From NCBI RefSeq assembly GCF_900996235.1, contig NZ_CAAJGM010000241.1:186001-250000 (forward strand): a stretch of DNA of 64,000 nucleotides, in the 5' to 3' direction. Positions 8,180-16,962 of the stretch are shown here, in pieces. Position numbers and translations under genes: made by a program. Each line of letters starts with the position of its first letter. Positions within the stretch are counted from its first letter, which is position 1. Below the pieces are notes generated by a model. It was not told the origin of the DNA. It did not search any database and worked only from the letters and a program-made list of their open reading frames with translations. This DNA comes from Paraburkholderia sp. BCC1885. Its GTDB lineage: Bacteria > Pseudomonadota > Gammaproteobacteria > Burkholderiales > Burkholderiaceae.

Positions 8180-9043
8180 ATGACCCAGATTCTCGTTACC
8201 GGCGCGACTGGCGCGCTAGGCCACCAGGTGGTCGAATTCTTGCTGCAACGCGTTCCCGCCGGCGACATCGTCGCGCTGGCGCGCGATCCGGCCAAACTGC
8301 AGGCGTTCGCGGAGCAAGGCGTCCAGGTCCGCAGCGGTGACTATCTCGACCCCGCTTCGCTCGAACGCGCCTTCGCCGGCGTCGACAAATTGCTGCTCGT
8401 TTCAGCGCGGGCTTTCACGGATGCATTCAGGCAGCATACCAACGTCATCGAAGCGGCCAAGCGGGTCGGCGTGCGTCATCTGCACTACATCTCGCTGCAG
8501 CATGCTGAGGGCAGCACGGTGGAAATCCCGCAGGTGACGCAATGGGAAAAAGAAACCGAGGCGCTGCTGCATGCCTCCGGTCTGCCGGTGACGATTCTGC
8601 GCAACACCATGTATTTCGACACGCTGCCGTTCGGCAAAAGCGTGGAGAAAGCCGGCCTCAGGGCGCCTGCAGGCCACGGCGTGGGGGCTTTCGCCAGCCG
8701 CCGCGACCTTGCGGAAGGCGCCGCAGCGGTGCTGGCGAGCGAGGGCCACGCAGGCAAGCTGTATACCCTCACCGGTGGCGAGGCCGTCGATATGGCCGAG
8801 ATTGCCTTGGCGATGTCCGAGGCAAACGGACGAGAAGTCGAATATCGTGAGGTATCTGTGGCCGAGTTCGTGGCGGCGCGCATCGAGGAAGGATTTCCCG
8901 AGCCGGTCGCCAACTTCCTCGCGGCCTGGTTTCAGGCCATTGCAGCAGGTGAATTCTCCGAGGTCACGACCGATCTCGAACGCCTTCTGGGGCGGCCGCC
9001 GCAAACGGCGCGTGACTTCTATCGCGTTTCGCAGCATGCTTGA
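8180..9043 (+). CDS. NmrA/QOR2-like NAD(P)H oxidoreductase
   Basis: A 287-residue Rossmann protein. GATGALGHQV near residue 8 is the NAD(P) glycine motif. LLLVSARAF, ISLQHAEGS and VTILRNTMYFD match the atypical SDR group that includes quinone oxidoreductase 2 (YtfG) and NmrA-like proteins. The C-terminal part (EFSEVTTDLERLLGRPPQTARDFY) is the usual end of this group. It starts 11 bp after the aldo/keto reductase. Probable role is NADPH-dependent quinone or aldehyde reduction in detoxification. Confidence 0.88.
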   Translation: MTQILVTGATGALGHQVVEFLLQRVPAGDIVALARDPAKLQAFAEQGVQVRSGDYLDPASLERAFAGVDKLLLVSARAFTDAFRQHTNVIEAAKRVGVRHLHYISLQHAEGSTVEIPQVTQWEKETEALLHASGLPVTILRNTMYFDTLPFGKSVEKAGLRAPAGHGVGAFASRRDLAEGAAAVLASEGHAGKLYTLTGGEAVDMAEIALAMSEANGREVEYREVSVAEFVAARIEEGFPEPVANFLAAWFQAIAAGEFSEVTTDLERLLGRPPQTARDFYRVSQHA

Positions 9044-9069
9044 GAGCCGTGCTTCTTTCACGACGGATG

Positions 9070-9090
9070 CGTTTCGAATCAATCGAAACG
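9070..9090. promoter_or_regulatory. Inverted repeat between NmrA and haloperoxidase genes
   Basis: CGTTTCGA-ATCAA-TCGAAACG is a perfect 8-bp-arm dyad. It lies 112 bp before the hydrolase ATG and has no T-run, so an operator is more likely than a terminator. Confidence 0.4.
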
Positions 9091-9201
9091 TAATCTGCAC
9101 CGCTTAGCAATTCCAGAATAGCCGGCGTTGACGAGGCGTCCGGTTCCTTGCCGGGCCGTACAAACGGGCCGGCCTACATCTGCACGTCATAGGAGAAACA
9201 C

Positions 9202-10023
9202 ATGCCTTTTGTGACTACGAAAGATCGTACCGAGATCTTCTACAAAGACTGGGGGCAAGGTCAGCCCATCGTGTTCCATCACGGCTGGCCGCTCAGTTCG
9301 GATGATTGGGATGCGCAGATGCTGTTTTTCCTTCAGCATGGCTACCGCGTAATCGCGCATGATCGCCGGGGTCATGGGCGGTCCACCCAGACCTCTGGCG
9401 GTCATGACATGGATACCTACGCCGCGGACGCCGCAGCCGTCGTCGAGCATCTGGACCTGAGAGACGCCGTCCATATCGGCCACTCCACCGGCGGTGGCGA
9501 AGTGGCGCGCTACGTGGCCCGCCACGGCAAGGGCCGGGTCGCCAAAGCGGTGCTGGTGAGTGCCGTCCCGCCGCTCATGCTCAAGACCGACAGCAATCCT
9601 GAAGGCACGCCCATCGACGTGTTCGATGGCCTTCGTGCGCAACTTGCCGCCAACCGCTCGCAGTTTTTCCGCGACGTGCCGCTGCCGTTCTATGGCTTCA
9701 ACCGGCCGGGCGTGAAAGTGATCGACGGCGTGGTGGACAATTGGTGGCGTCAGGGCATGATGGGCGGCGCCAACGCCCATTACCAGGGCATCAAGGCTTT
9801 CTCGGAGACCGATCAGACCGAGGACCTGAAAGCGATCGACGTCCCGACCCTCGTCATGCAGGGCGACGACGATCAGATCGTCCCTTACAAGGACGCTGTC
9901 CTGCTGCAGGCCAAGCTCATCAAAAACGCAACGCTGAAGGTCTATCCCGGCTTCCCGCACGGCATGCTCACTACTCACGCCGATGTGATCAATCCGGATC
10001 TGCTCGCCTTTATCAAGGGCTAA
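9202..10023 (+). CDS. Alpha/beta hydrolase, non-haem haloperoxidase/arylesterase type
   Basis: A 273-residue hydrolase. The nucleophile elbow is GHSTGGGE (Ser95); the acid is in QGDDDQIVP and the histidine in PGFPHGM near the end. HHGWPLSSDDWD supplies the oxyanion loop. This set matches bacterial cofactor-free haloperoxidases and esterases that also catalyse perhydrolysis. There is no signal peptide, so it is cytoplasmic. AGGAG stands shortly before the ATG. It may be the last gene of the TetR-led group or transcribed separately, since an inverted repeat lies in the 158-bp gap. Confidence 0.92.
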   Translation: MPFVTTKDRTEIFYKDWGQGQPIVFHHGWPLSSDDWDAQMLFFLQHGYRVIAHDRRGHGRSTQTSGGHDMDTYAADAAAVVEHLDLRDAVHIGHSTGGGEVARYVARHGKGRVAKAVLVSAVPPLMLKTDSNPEGTPIDVFDGLRAQLAANRSQFFRDVPLPFYGFNRPGVKVIDGVVDNWWRQGMMGGANAHYQGIKAFSETDQTEDLKAIDVPTLVMQGDDDQIVPYKDAVLLQAKLIKNATLKVYPGFPHGMLTTHADVINPDLLAFIKG

Positions 10024-10033
10024 TGTGATGCCG

Positions 10034-10064
10034 CCGGCGCGAGGGTTCTGATGCATCGCGCCGG
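10034..10064. terminator. Hairpin between convergent hydrolase and LysR genes
   Basis: CCGGCGCGA and TCGCGCCGG pair perfectly (9 bp) around a 13-nt loop; the plus strand continues TTTG. It fits a weak bidirectional terminator. Confidence 0.5.
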
Positions 10065-10068
10065 TTTG

Positions 10069-10968
10069 CTATCCCTTGCGTAGCTCCTTGACGAGGTCGA
10101 CAAACGCTCGCAATCCGGCCGGCACCAGCCGATGGCTCGGATAGTAAAGACAATGGCCCGCCAGCGTCGGCAGCCAGTCCAGCAGGATCGGCACGAGCAG
10201 GCCGTTATCGATGGCTCGCTGGGCCGCTTCGGATGTCACGTAGGCAATGCCCACGCCCTTGATCGCCGCGTCGACCATCAGCCGGATGTGATCGAGCGTG
10301 ATCTGTCCGGTAACATCGACCCGCAACGGCTGCCCATATCGTTCGAACTCCCAACGATAGGTTTTTCCGCTAGGCATGCGAAATCGAATGCAGCGATGCT
10401 TCGCCAGATCGTCCGGCGTTTGCGGTTCGCCGTGCGCGCGCAGATAAGCGGGCGAGGCGACAGCCAGGAATTTCACTTCGTCGCCGAGCTGCACCGCCAC
10501 CATATCCTGCGGCACGGCTTCGGCAAGGCGCACGCCCGCGTCGAACCCTTCAGACACGATATCGATCAGACGCCCCTCGGTCACGATATCCACATGCATG
10601 TCCGGATAGCGCTCGAGAAATACCGGCACGACGCCATTCACCAGCAGCGCGGCCGCTGCTTCCGACGCATTGATCCGCAGATTGCCGGAAGGCCGGTCGC
10701 GGAAGCTGTTGACGTCACCGAGCGCGAGATCCAGTTCGCCCAGCACCGGCGTCAGGTTGCGGAATAGCCGGGCGCCGGCTTCGGTGGGGGCCACGCTGCG
10801 CGTCGTGCGGTTAAAGAGCCGCAAACCCATGCGCTCTTCCAGCGCCCGCATCATGTGGCTCAACGTGGAGGGCGAGATTGCCAGTTCGTCGGCGGCGGCG
10901 CGAAAACTCGCATGACGGACCACCGCCGTGAAAGCAATCAGTTCGGTCAGGCTTGGTCGTTGATTCAT
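10069..10968 (-). CDS. LysR-family transcriptional regulator
   Basis: A 299-residue LTTR. The helix-turn-helix is ASFRAAADELAISPSTLSHMMRALEERMGLRLFNRTTRSVAPTEAG at about residues 20-65. The effector domain includes GNLRINASEAAAALLVNGVVPVFLERYPDMHVDI and DAGVRLAEAVPQDMVAV. That pattern is typical of the group next to oxidoreductases and hydrolases. It diverges from the secreted SnoaL-like protein (ATG 11074) across only 105 bp, so that gene is the most likely target, along with autoregulation. Confidence 0.92.
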   Translation of the reverse strand: MNQRPSLTELIAFTAVVRHASFRAAADELAISPSTLSHMMRALEERMGLRLFNRTTRSVAPTEAGARLFRNLTPVLGELDLALGDVNSFRDRPSGNLRINASEAAAALLVNGVVPVFLERYPDMHVDIVTEGRLIDIVSEGFDAGVRLAEAVPQDMVAVQLGDEVKFLAVASPAYLRAHGEPQTPDDLAKHRCIRFRMPSGKTYRWEFERYGQPLRVDVTGQITLDHIRLMVDAAIKGVGIAYVTSEAAQRAIDNGLLVPILLDWLPTLAGHCLYYPSHRLVPAGLRAFVDLVKELRKG

Positions 10969-11073
10969 GGGTTTTTACCACTAAGTCATGCCGATTCTAC
11001 CGCATAGACCCAGCAATCGCCCTCGCCTATAGTCATCCGCAGACGGACCTCATCCCTTTCACAGGCGGACTCG

Positions 11074-11607
11074 ATGACTCGGCATCTCACCTCGCTATGG
11101 GTGGCAGCGCTATTCGCCACGACCGGGCTGCCGGGCCCGGTGCTCGCTCAACCACCCTCCTCCATGACGGACCAGGCAGACATGACCTCTTCAAACAGAA
11201 CCGCAGTCGAAACCATGCTCAACGCGTGGATGGCCGGCGACACCAGCGCTTTCCCCGCGCTTTTGTCCGACGATATTGAATGGACGATCAAGGGCAACTC
11301 GGTGGCGGCCGGCACTACCCACGGGCGCGCAGAGTTGATGGCAAAGGTCCTCACGCCATTCGGCGCCCGTTTTGCGCAATCCGGCGACCGTTTCCGCCCG
11401 CGCCGCATTCATGCCATCTACGCAGACGGCGACCTGGTGGCCGCCTCGTTCGATGCGGCCGGCATCGCCAACGACGGCACGCCTTACTCGAACAGCTACA
11501 TATGGCTCGTGACGATGAGCAACGGCAAGATCGTCCGGGCAACCGCGTTCTTCGACGGCGCAGCTTTCGACGATTTGTGGCGGCGCGTCAAGCCGACGCA
11601 GAACTAA
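11074..11607 (+). CDS. Exported SnoaL/NTF2-like protein
   Basis: A 177-residue protein. The N-terminus MTRHLTSLWVAALFATTGLPGPVLAQ is a Sec signal peptide with a likely cut after VLA. The mature part follows the NTF2/SnoaL cone fold: VETMLNAWMAGDTSAFPALLSDDIEWTIKG, HGRAELMAKVL and IVRATAFFDGAAFDDLW. It is probably a periplasmic ligand-binding or small-molecule enzyme; catalytic identity is unknown. It lies divergent from a LysR gene. Confidence 0.8.
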   Translation: MTRHLTSLWVAALFATTGLPGPVLAQPPSSMTDQADMTSSNRTAVETMLNAWMAGDTSAFPALLSDDIEWTIKGNSVAAGTTHGRAELMAKVLTPFGARFAQSGDRFRPRRIHAIYADGDLVAASFDAAGIANDGTPYSNSYIWLVTMSNGKIVRATAFFDGAAFDDLWRRVKPTQN

Positions 11608-11729
11608 CTGTTTGTCCGCGCCGGCCGCTATAGCAATCCACGACAGCGCGTCATCCGATTCGGTTAATTCCTGGCTCGGCTATTGCGAACGTGTTCCGCT
11701 TGCAAAGGGCGGTCTAACGCTGCTGCGTG

Positions 11730-11767
11730 CATGACGTGCGGGAACAATTGAATTGCCGCACGTCATG
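11730..11767. promoter_or_regulatory. Perfect 12-bp inverted repeat upstream of the DsbA-family gene
   Basis: CATGACGTGCGG and CCGCACGTCATG flank a 14-nt AT-rich centre containing CAATTG. It ends 61 bp before the ATG at 11829. No T-run follows, so it is read as an operator or structured leader rather than a terminator. Confidence 0.5.
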
Positions 11768-11828
11768 ATGATTTCGTGTCAAAACTCGTCCAGAATGGAG
11801 GGTGTCGCCGATTTCATCAGGAAAAGCC

Positions 11829-12470
11829 ATGAAACAAGCCATCAAAATCGATTTTGTCTCCGACGTTGCATGCCCGTGGTGTGCCGTTGGCCTGTCCTCG
11901 TTGCAGATCGCCCTGTCACGGCTGGGCGATACGGTCGACGCAAAAATCGCCATGCATCCGTTCGAACTCAATCCGCAGATGGTCGACGAAGGCGAAGATC
12001 TGGTCGAACATATCGGCAAGAAATACGGGCGCACACCGCAACAGGTTTTGCAGGCGCAGGATGAACTTCGGCAGCGTGGCGCGGATGTGGGTTTCACGTT
12101 CGGCACCCGCACGCGCATCTACAACACGTTCGACGCGCATCGCCTGATGCATTGGGCCGGTATTCAGGGCAAACAGCTTGAACTCAAACAGAGGCTATTG
12201 CAGGCCTATCACGGTGAAGGCAAGCCTACGAGCAACCATGACGTTCTGGTCGAAGCCGCGGAATCTGCGGGACTGGACGGCGCCGAAGCGCGCGCCGTTC
12301 TGCAACGCGGCGACTATGCCGCTGAAGTTCGCGCTGAAAAAGAGAAATATCAATCGATGGGCATTCATTCGGTCCCGTCGATTATCTTCAACGACCGTTA
12401 TCTGCTGACGGGCGCACAACCTGCCGACGCATTCGAAAAAGCGATTCGGCAGATTGTGGCCGACGCCTGA
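11829..12470 (+). CDS. DsbA-family oxidoreductase, FrnE-like
   Basis: A 213-residue thioredoxin-fold protein without signal peptide. The active site is VACPWCAVG (CPWC) close to the N-terminus. FTFGTRTRIYNTFDAHRLMHWA is the inserted helical domain, and GIHSVPSIIFNDRYLLTGAQP holds the cis-Pro loop. This arrangement matches FrnE/polyketide-isomerase-type cytoplasmic DsbA relatives. AGGAA precedes ATG 11829. It converges with an SDR gene, leaving 11 bp between stop codons. Confidence 0.9.
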   Translation: MKQAIKIDFVSDVACPWCAVGLSSLQIALSRLGDTVDAKIAMHPFELNPQMVDEGEDLVEHIGKKYGRTPQQVLQAQDELRQRGADVGFTFGTRTRIYNTFDAHRLMHWAGIQGKQLELKQRLLQAYHGEGKPTSNHDVLVEAAESAGLDGAEARAVLQRGDYAAEVRAEKEKYQSMGIHSVPSIIFNDRYLLTGAQPADAFEKAIRQIVADA

Positions 12471-12481
12471 GCGACGTCACC

Positions 12482-13225
12482 TCAAACCAGGACGTGGCCA
12501 CCGTCGACAACGATGACCTGGCCCGTGCTGAAGCCCTGCTGCATCAGGTAAAGATAGGTCTGCGCAACATCGCTCGCCTCTCCGACCCTTCGCACAGGCA
12601 TCTTTTCGGCGATGAAATCGTAAAGACCCTGGCGGTCGGCTTCGCTCATGTTGTCCCACAAGGCCGTGCGCAACACGCCCGGCGCCACGGCATTGACACG
12701 CAGCGGTGCGAGTTCGACGGCCAGGGTGCGCGTCAGCGACTCGATCGCGCCCAGGATGCTCGACGGAATCGTCCATGCAGGCAGCGGACGCGACGATGCC
12801 ACGCCGCTCGTCAGCGTGATGGAACCGCCGGCGCGAAGATGAGGCGTCGCGTATTTGACGGCCTTGAGCGCGCCCCAATAGCGCACTTCGAAAGCGCGCT
12901 GTGCATCCTTGATGCTGAGCTCTGCGAGGTTTTGCAGCAGCAGCGATTCGCCTGCGGTGTAGACGAAGTGATCGAAAGCGCCGACGCGCGCGAAAAACGC
13001 GCTCACCTGTGCCTCGTCCGTGAAATCAAGCGGCTCGCCGCGCGTGCCTTCAGGCAACCGTGCAAGCGCGGCCTCGACGCGTTGCGGATTGCTCGACGCG
13101 ATAATGACCTCGGCGCCGGCACGCGCAGCCGCGTCCGCCACGGCAAAGCCAATGCCTGATGTGCCACCGGCTACGACAATCCGGCTTTGTTCAAGAGTGA
13201 TGCTGGAAAGTGAGTTGTTTCCCAT
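12482..13225 (-). CDS. Atypical short-chain dehydrogenase lacking YxxxK
   Basis: A 247-residue Rossmann protein from ATG 13225. The cofactor motif is intact (VVAGGTSGIGFAVAD), and RVNAVAPGVLRTALW and VIVVDGGHVLV are standard SDR ends. The catalytic stretch reads ITLTSGVASSRPLPAWTIPSS then ILGAIESLTRTLAVE, so Pro and Leu stand where Tyr and Lys normally lie. SDR subgroups with this loss (Lin1944-like) are known and have no assigned function. It may be a binding protein or use another mechanism. Confidence 0.85.
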   Translation of the reverse strand: MGNNSLSSITLEQSRIVVAGGTSGIGFAVADAAARAGAEVIIASSNPQRVEAALARLPEGTRGEPLDFTDEAQVSAFFARVGAFDHFVYTAGESLLLQNLAELSIKDAQRAFEVRYWGALKAVKYATPHLRAGGSITLTSGVASSRPLPAWTIPSSILGAIESLTRTLAVELAPLRVNAVAPGVLRTALWDNMSEADRQGLYDFIAEKMPVRRVGEASDVAQTYLYLMQQGFSTGQVIVVDGGHVLV

Positions 13226-13494
13226 GCTCGAAGTTTTCGTAAGAAAGAAGTCCACACGATGACATCGAGCGTAAAACAGCACCTGCTGTCCAGGCGGAAT
13301 CGATGCGCCATCGCGGCCGCGAGAGAGTGTACGTGCTTTACGAACATCGCGTCGTAAGCGGTGTCAGCGAAGCATCCGCTATGACGTGGGCGCCATCTGA
13401 CGGTCAGGTTCGCGACAGACTTGACGGTTTTTTGCGTGCGCAAAGGCGCGGCGAATACGCCGGACGCCATCGGCCTTGTGAATGCCGTGACTTG

Positions 13495-14034
13495 TTATGC
13501 GCTGGTCGACAGCAGTCCTGTCGTGAGACCGCTTGCCAGCATCAATTGGGCGAGCGCACCTTGCGCGCCTTGCAACTGGGTTTCGACCTGACTGATCTGG
13601 CTGGTATTCGAGCCTTGCAGCGCTTCGCTTAGCGCGCTTTGCGCACTTTGCAACTGGGCCTTGACCGCGTTGATCTGGCTCGCGTCAGCACCGCCCGCCG
13701 CACCGCCGGCACTCGACGACACCTGCGCCAGTTGGGCTTCGAGCGACGCGATCATGGCATTCATCGCGTCGAGTTCACTTGTTGATGAGTTGCTGGAAGC
13801 GGCTGAAGCGCCGCTACCGCCTCCGCCGCCACCTCCATGGTGTGCGCCCGATGTCGCCGTGGTGGAAGAAGAGGTTGGCGGCGTCGATGAGGTTGAGGAC
13901 GTCGACGCGTCGCCGGTCGACGCAACGGACGATCCCGCGGTGCCCGAAGGCGTTCCGGTCGCCGTGCTCGTCGTTGTGGCCGTGGCGGCCGCCGTGGTGG
14001 CCGCTGTGGTAGCGCTAGTTGGCTGGATCTGCAT
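13495..14034 (-). CDS. Ala/Ser/Thr-rich protein with C-terminal heptad repeats, unknown function
   Basis: A 179-residue protein from ATG 14034, chosen because GGGAG lies 5 nt upstream; an ATG at 14088 is also open. Residues 1-75 are nearly all A, T, S and G, ending in HHGGGGGGG, a likely flexible or disordered part. The C-terminal 90 residues are helical, with two related units SQINAVKAQLQSAQSAL and SQISQVETQLQGAQGAL, about 27 residues apart. This resembles small FlxA-like coiled-coil proteins, but I do not recognise the family with confidence. No signal peptide is seen. Confidence 0.6.
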   Translation of the reverse strand: MQIQPTSATTAATTAAATATTTSTATGTPSGTAGSSVASTGDASTSSTSSTPPTSSSTTATSGAHHGGGGGGGSGASAASSNSSTSELDAMNAMIASLEAQLAQVSSSAGGAAGGADASQINAVKAQLQSAQSALSEALQGSNTSQISQVETQLQGAQGALAQLMLASGLTTGLLSTSA

Positions 14035-14381
14035 GGGATCTCCCGGTTGGCTTGGCAGGGCGGCGGTAAATTCAGAGAATTGACCCATTACCGCCCTATC
14101 TTCTGCGTAACGGCAAACTTAAGGGTTTCTTGAGACCGTTTGGCAGATTTTTTTGCTTTCATTTAGCCGCGCGGGAATTGTGGACGGAAACTTCCGTTCC
14201 GTAAGTCGACGCTTGCGCGTTTCGAGGCGATGTAGGTCGCCAAGAGACGTTCGACACGAGCCGAGGGATCGCCGACAATCAACGGACTCTGTCAAAGGCA
14301 GCCCCGACTGTCAGGCCGGTTTAGGGCAACGAATACGGTCTGCCAATCCGCAACAAACTTACCTGGCGTATTAGCACCTCC

Positions 14382-15125
14382 ATGACGACTTCATCTCCCG
14401 TCGCGCTTGTCACCGGCTCGACTTCCGGCATTGGGGCCGCCATTGCGCGGCGACTTTCCAAGGACGGATTCTCAATCGTCCTGCATTCGCGCAGTTCAGT
14501 CGCAGTAGGGCAAGCACTGGCCGATGAGCTCGGCTCAGCAGCGTATGTGCAAGCCGATCTGGCCAATGACGCGGACAGGGTGAAGCTCATCCGCGAAGCG
14601 CTTGCCGTGTGGGGCCAACTCGATGTGCTGGTCAACAACGCAGGAATCAGTCGCGTGATCCCTCATGCGGATCTGGCAGCGGCCACGCCGGATGTCTGGC
14701 AGGAACTGCATGAAGTGAATGTGGTTGCCCCGTTCCGCCTGGTCGCCGAAGCGCAGTCCGCGCTGCGTGAAGCAGCCACGCGAGGAAGGCCCGGTTGCGT
14801 CGTCAACGTGAGCTCACATGCTGGCGTGCGGCCCAAAGGCGCATCCATTCCTTACGCGGCGACTAAAGCGGCATTAAATCACGTGACCCGCCTGCTCGCT
14901 GTTTCGCTTGCCCCAGAGATTCGCGTGAATGCGGTGGCGCCCGGATTGGTGGATACGCCGCTAACGGCGGACTGGACGCAAGCTCAGCAACTTTGGAAGG
15001 AACGTGCCCCTATGCGTAGGGCCGCTAGTCCCGAAGATATTGCTCAGGCTGTTGCGCTGTTAGTCGCTTCGGATTATTTGACTGGAGAAATTCTGCTTTC
15101 GGATGGGGGATTGAATCTTACTTAG
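14382..15125 (+). CDS. Short-chain dehydrogenase/reductase
   Basis: A 247-residue classical SDR. It has VTGSTSGIGAAIARRL (NAD(P) motif), LVNNAGIS, VVNVSSHAG with the catalytic Ser, and SIPYAATKAAL giving Tyr-x3-Lys. RVNAVAPGLVDTPLT and ILLSDGGLNLT complete the fold. It belongs to the 3-oxoacyl reductase-like group; the substrate is unknown. Its stop codon abuts the end of a transposase remnant, which shows the right flank was rearranged. Confidence 0.92.
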   Translation: MTTSSPVALVTGSTSGIGAAIARRLSKDGFSIVLHSRSSVAVGQALADELGSAAYVQADLANDADRVKLIREALAVWGQLDVLVNNAGISRVIPHADLAAATPDVWQELHEVNVVAPFRLVAEAQSALREAATRGRPGCVVNVSSHAGVRPKGASIPYAATKAALNHVTRLLAVSLAPEIRVNAVAPGLVDTPLTADWTQAQQLWKERAPMRRAASPEDIAQAVALLVASDYLTGEILLSDGGLNLT

Positions 15126-15335
15126 AGGTGTTAACAAAATGCGTTTTTCAGCTGTCGCCAGCAAATGATGCAGCAGGCCAGCTTCAGGAAAGCTCCATGG
15201 ATAAAAGCGAGGCGCTCGAAGCGGGCACGCAGTCGACAAATGTTGTGAAGCCATGCGATGGTGCGCTCGACAACCCAGCGTGTTTTGCCCAGTCCGCTGC
15301 TGTGCGGCTCGCCGCGTTGGGGGCAGTGAGTGCCT
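15126..15335 (-). mobile_element. IS5-type transposase C-terminal remnant
   Basis: Read leftward, the frame gives GEPHSSGLGKTRWVVERTIAW, then LHNICRLRARFERLAFIHG, then AFLKLACCIICWRQL before the stop at 15131-15133. WVVERTxAWL with RRLxxRxER and FLxLACxxICW is the hallmark of IS5-family (IS427-like) transposase ends. Everything upstream of this piece is missing. GAGGTGTTAACAAAA at about 15125-15139 may be the surviving element end. Confidence 0.85.
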
Positions 15336-15339
15336 GGAT

Positions 15340-15712
15340 AGGCTCATTCAGCCGCTCCGGTCCGCACCGGCTATTTGTAGCTACCGAAGAGGAGCGATTG
15401 CTCGGATTCGCAGGAAGCCAGCAATATCGTAGTCACCCAGCTTTCCGAAAAACGATCGAGACGAGCATCTATGTCGACCCCGAAGCATTAGGTCATGGCG
15501 TGGGGTCAGCGTTGTATGAGAATCTTTTCAAGGAAATCTCGGGAGAGGGCCTGCATCGCGCCGTCGTTGGCATCGCCCTCCCAAATGAAGCCTCAGTAAG
15601 GCTGCATCGAAAAGTAGGGTTCACCGACGTCGGGACATTCGCAGAGTATGCGATCAAGAACGGCTGCTATGTGAGTTCGGTCTGGATGCAGCGGGACCTC
15701 ACCCCTATCTGA
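15340..15712 (+). pseudogene. GNAT acetyltransferase truncated at its 5' end by an IS remnant
   Basis: The readable part holds LFVATEEERLLGFAGSQQYRSH, then TSIYVDPEALGHGVGSALYENLF (acetyl-CoA-binding motif A) and NEASVRLHRKVGFTDVGTF. These match the middle and end of phosphinothricin-acetyltransferase-type GNATs. The first 50 or so residues of that family are absent, replaced by antisense transposase sequence. The frame stays open to a start near 15128, so a chimeric 194-residue protein is possible but unlikely to work. Confidence 0.75.
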
Positions 15713-16199
15713 TCCGCCGTTCCATGACGATGAGTTCGGCGGGAAATCGCGGGTTGTGCGCACGACGGAGTTCCGTGAAACCCTCGCGCTGCCAGAAAGC
15801 GATTCCGCGCAAATTCGTGGAGAGGGTCGCGAGTTGTATCCGGCTGCAATCCCACTCCAGTGCCAGCGCCATGACCGACGCCAATGCGGCTTTTCCGTAG
15901 CCACGATTCCTATGCAATTCAGAAAAAAGCAATAACCCGATCCATGCGCAATCGCTCGTCGGATATGAACGGATCAAGTCGATGCAACCGACCATATCGG
16001 GTCCAACGTAGCAGCCGAACACCGATTTCTGGGAGATATCCGTCTTGGGGGGCGCCCCGAAGAAGAGGTCGTCAACATCCGCTTCAGACGGCGAACGAGA
16101 TTCGTGAAGTTCGACATACGATGGCGCCTCCATGAAGATGCGCAGCGCATCGGCGCGATCAACATGCGACTCGCTGGTGAGTGGGCGAATATCTATCAT
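15705..16199 (-). CDS. GNAT-family N-acetyltransferase
   Basis: A 164-residue protein from ATG 16199 (MIDIRPLTSESHVDRADALRI). GNAT features: VFGCYVGPDMVGCIDLIRSYPT as the central strands, LLLFSELHRNRGYGKAALASVMALAL as motif A with the acetyl-CoA loop, and NLRGIAFWQREGFTELRR as motif B. The open frame runs further upstream, but that part overlaps the next gene, so the inner ATG is preferred; its ribosome site is weak. It lies 16 bp after a small membrane-protein gene and converges with the truncated GNAT, overlapping by 8 bp. Confidence 0.82.
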   Translation of the reverse strand: MIDIRPLTSESHVDRADALRIFMEAPSYVELHESRSPSEADVDDLFFGAPPKTDISQKSVFGCYVGPDMVGCIDLIRSYPTSDCAWIGLLLFSELHRNRGYGKAALASVMALALEWDCSRIQLATLSTNLRGIAFWQREGFTELRRAHNPRFPAELIVMERRIR

Positions 16200-16215
16200 T
16201 TTCGGCAGTGATCTT

Positions 16216-16608
16216 TCAAACCGGTGCCTGACGCCCGGAAGACGGCTCCCTTGCGGCCACGGGCGCAAGGCAAAGCACAACCACGAGGAATCCAACCTGA
16301 GCCAGATAAAATGGCGCAAGCCATTGATTGCTCTGGTCGACATAGTACGTATTATGTATAACATCGCTCACGATAATCGCGGCGGTCAACCAGACTCCCA
16401 TGCGCGGCTTGATAAACAAGAGCACGGCGGCGAGCGGGTCAAGAATAGTCAGCACATCCCAATAGACCTTGCTCACCAGGGCAATCTTGTTTCCGTAGCC
16501 ATAATCCCAAAGCAAGCCATGCTGAAAAATGGCGTAGACGTGATTGAAGGTTGCGGCAAGAAGACATAGGGCGAACAGAATCCGGATCATGATCGGCGCT
16601 CGGTGCAT
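16216..16608 (-). CDS. Small four-helix inner-membrane protein
   Basis: A 130-residue protein (start ATG 16608, preceded by AAGAGAG). Four hydrophobic segments are clear: ILFALCLLAATFNHVYAIF, VYWDVLTILDPLAAVLLFI, VWLTAAIIVSDVIHNTYYV and PFYLAQVGFLVVVLCLAPV. I do not recognise the family. It is probably co-transcribed with the GNAT gene downstream. Confidence 0.7.
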   Translation of the reverse strand: MHRAPIMIRILFALCLLAATFNHVYAIFQHGLLWDYGYGNKIALVSKVYWDVLTILDPLAAVLLFIKPRMGVWLTAAIIVSDVIHNTYYVDQSNQWLAPFYLAQVGFLVVVLCLAPVAAREPSSGRQAPV

Positions 16609-16653
16609 TCTGACTCTCTTGGGAAGATTTTTGCTCAGCTTATCAGAGGGAAA

Positions 16654-16962
16654 TTGCCGCGACGCAACTCCAGGAACTTGCACAGGCGGCGGCGATGTCG
16701 CGCGCGACGTTTGCTGCCTACTTCAAAACGGTTGCCGGCATGTCGCCCCTCTCATATCTGACGAAATGGCGAAATGCACCTTGCACAGCGCGCGCTTCTG
16801 GAGAGCCGCACGCACGTCAATGTGCTTGCGCGCTCACTTGGATACGCCTCCGAGAGTGCATTCAGTCACGCGTTCAGACGTGTCGTTGGACGCTCACCGA
16901 AAGACTTTCGGGTACAGGCGGCGAAGGAAATTGAGGCGGGGAGTGAAATCGAAATCCGCTGA
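16654..16962 (+). pseudogene. AraC-family regulator C-terminal remnant with frameshift
   Basis: The first frame reads LQELAQAAAMSRATFAAYF then KTVAGMSPLSYLTKWR. An extra A near 16770 shifts it to MHLAQRALLESRTHVNVLARSLGYASESAFSHAFRRVVGRSPKDFR. Joined, these are the two helix-turn-helix units of an AraC/cupin-type regulator. The ligand-binding N-terminus is absent. Confidence 0.8.
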
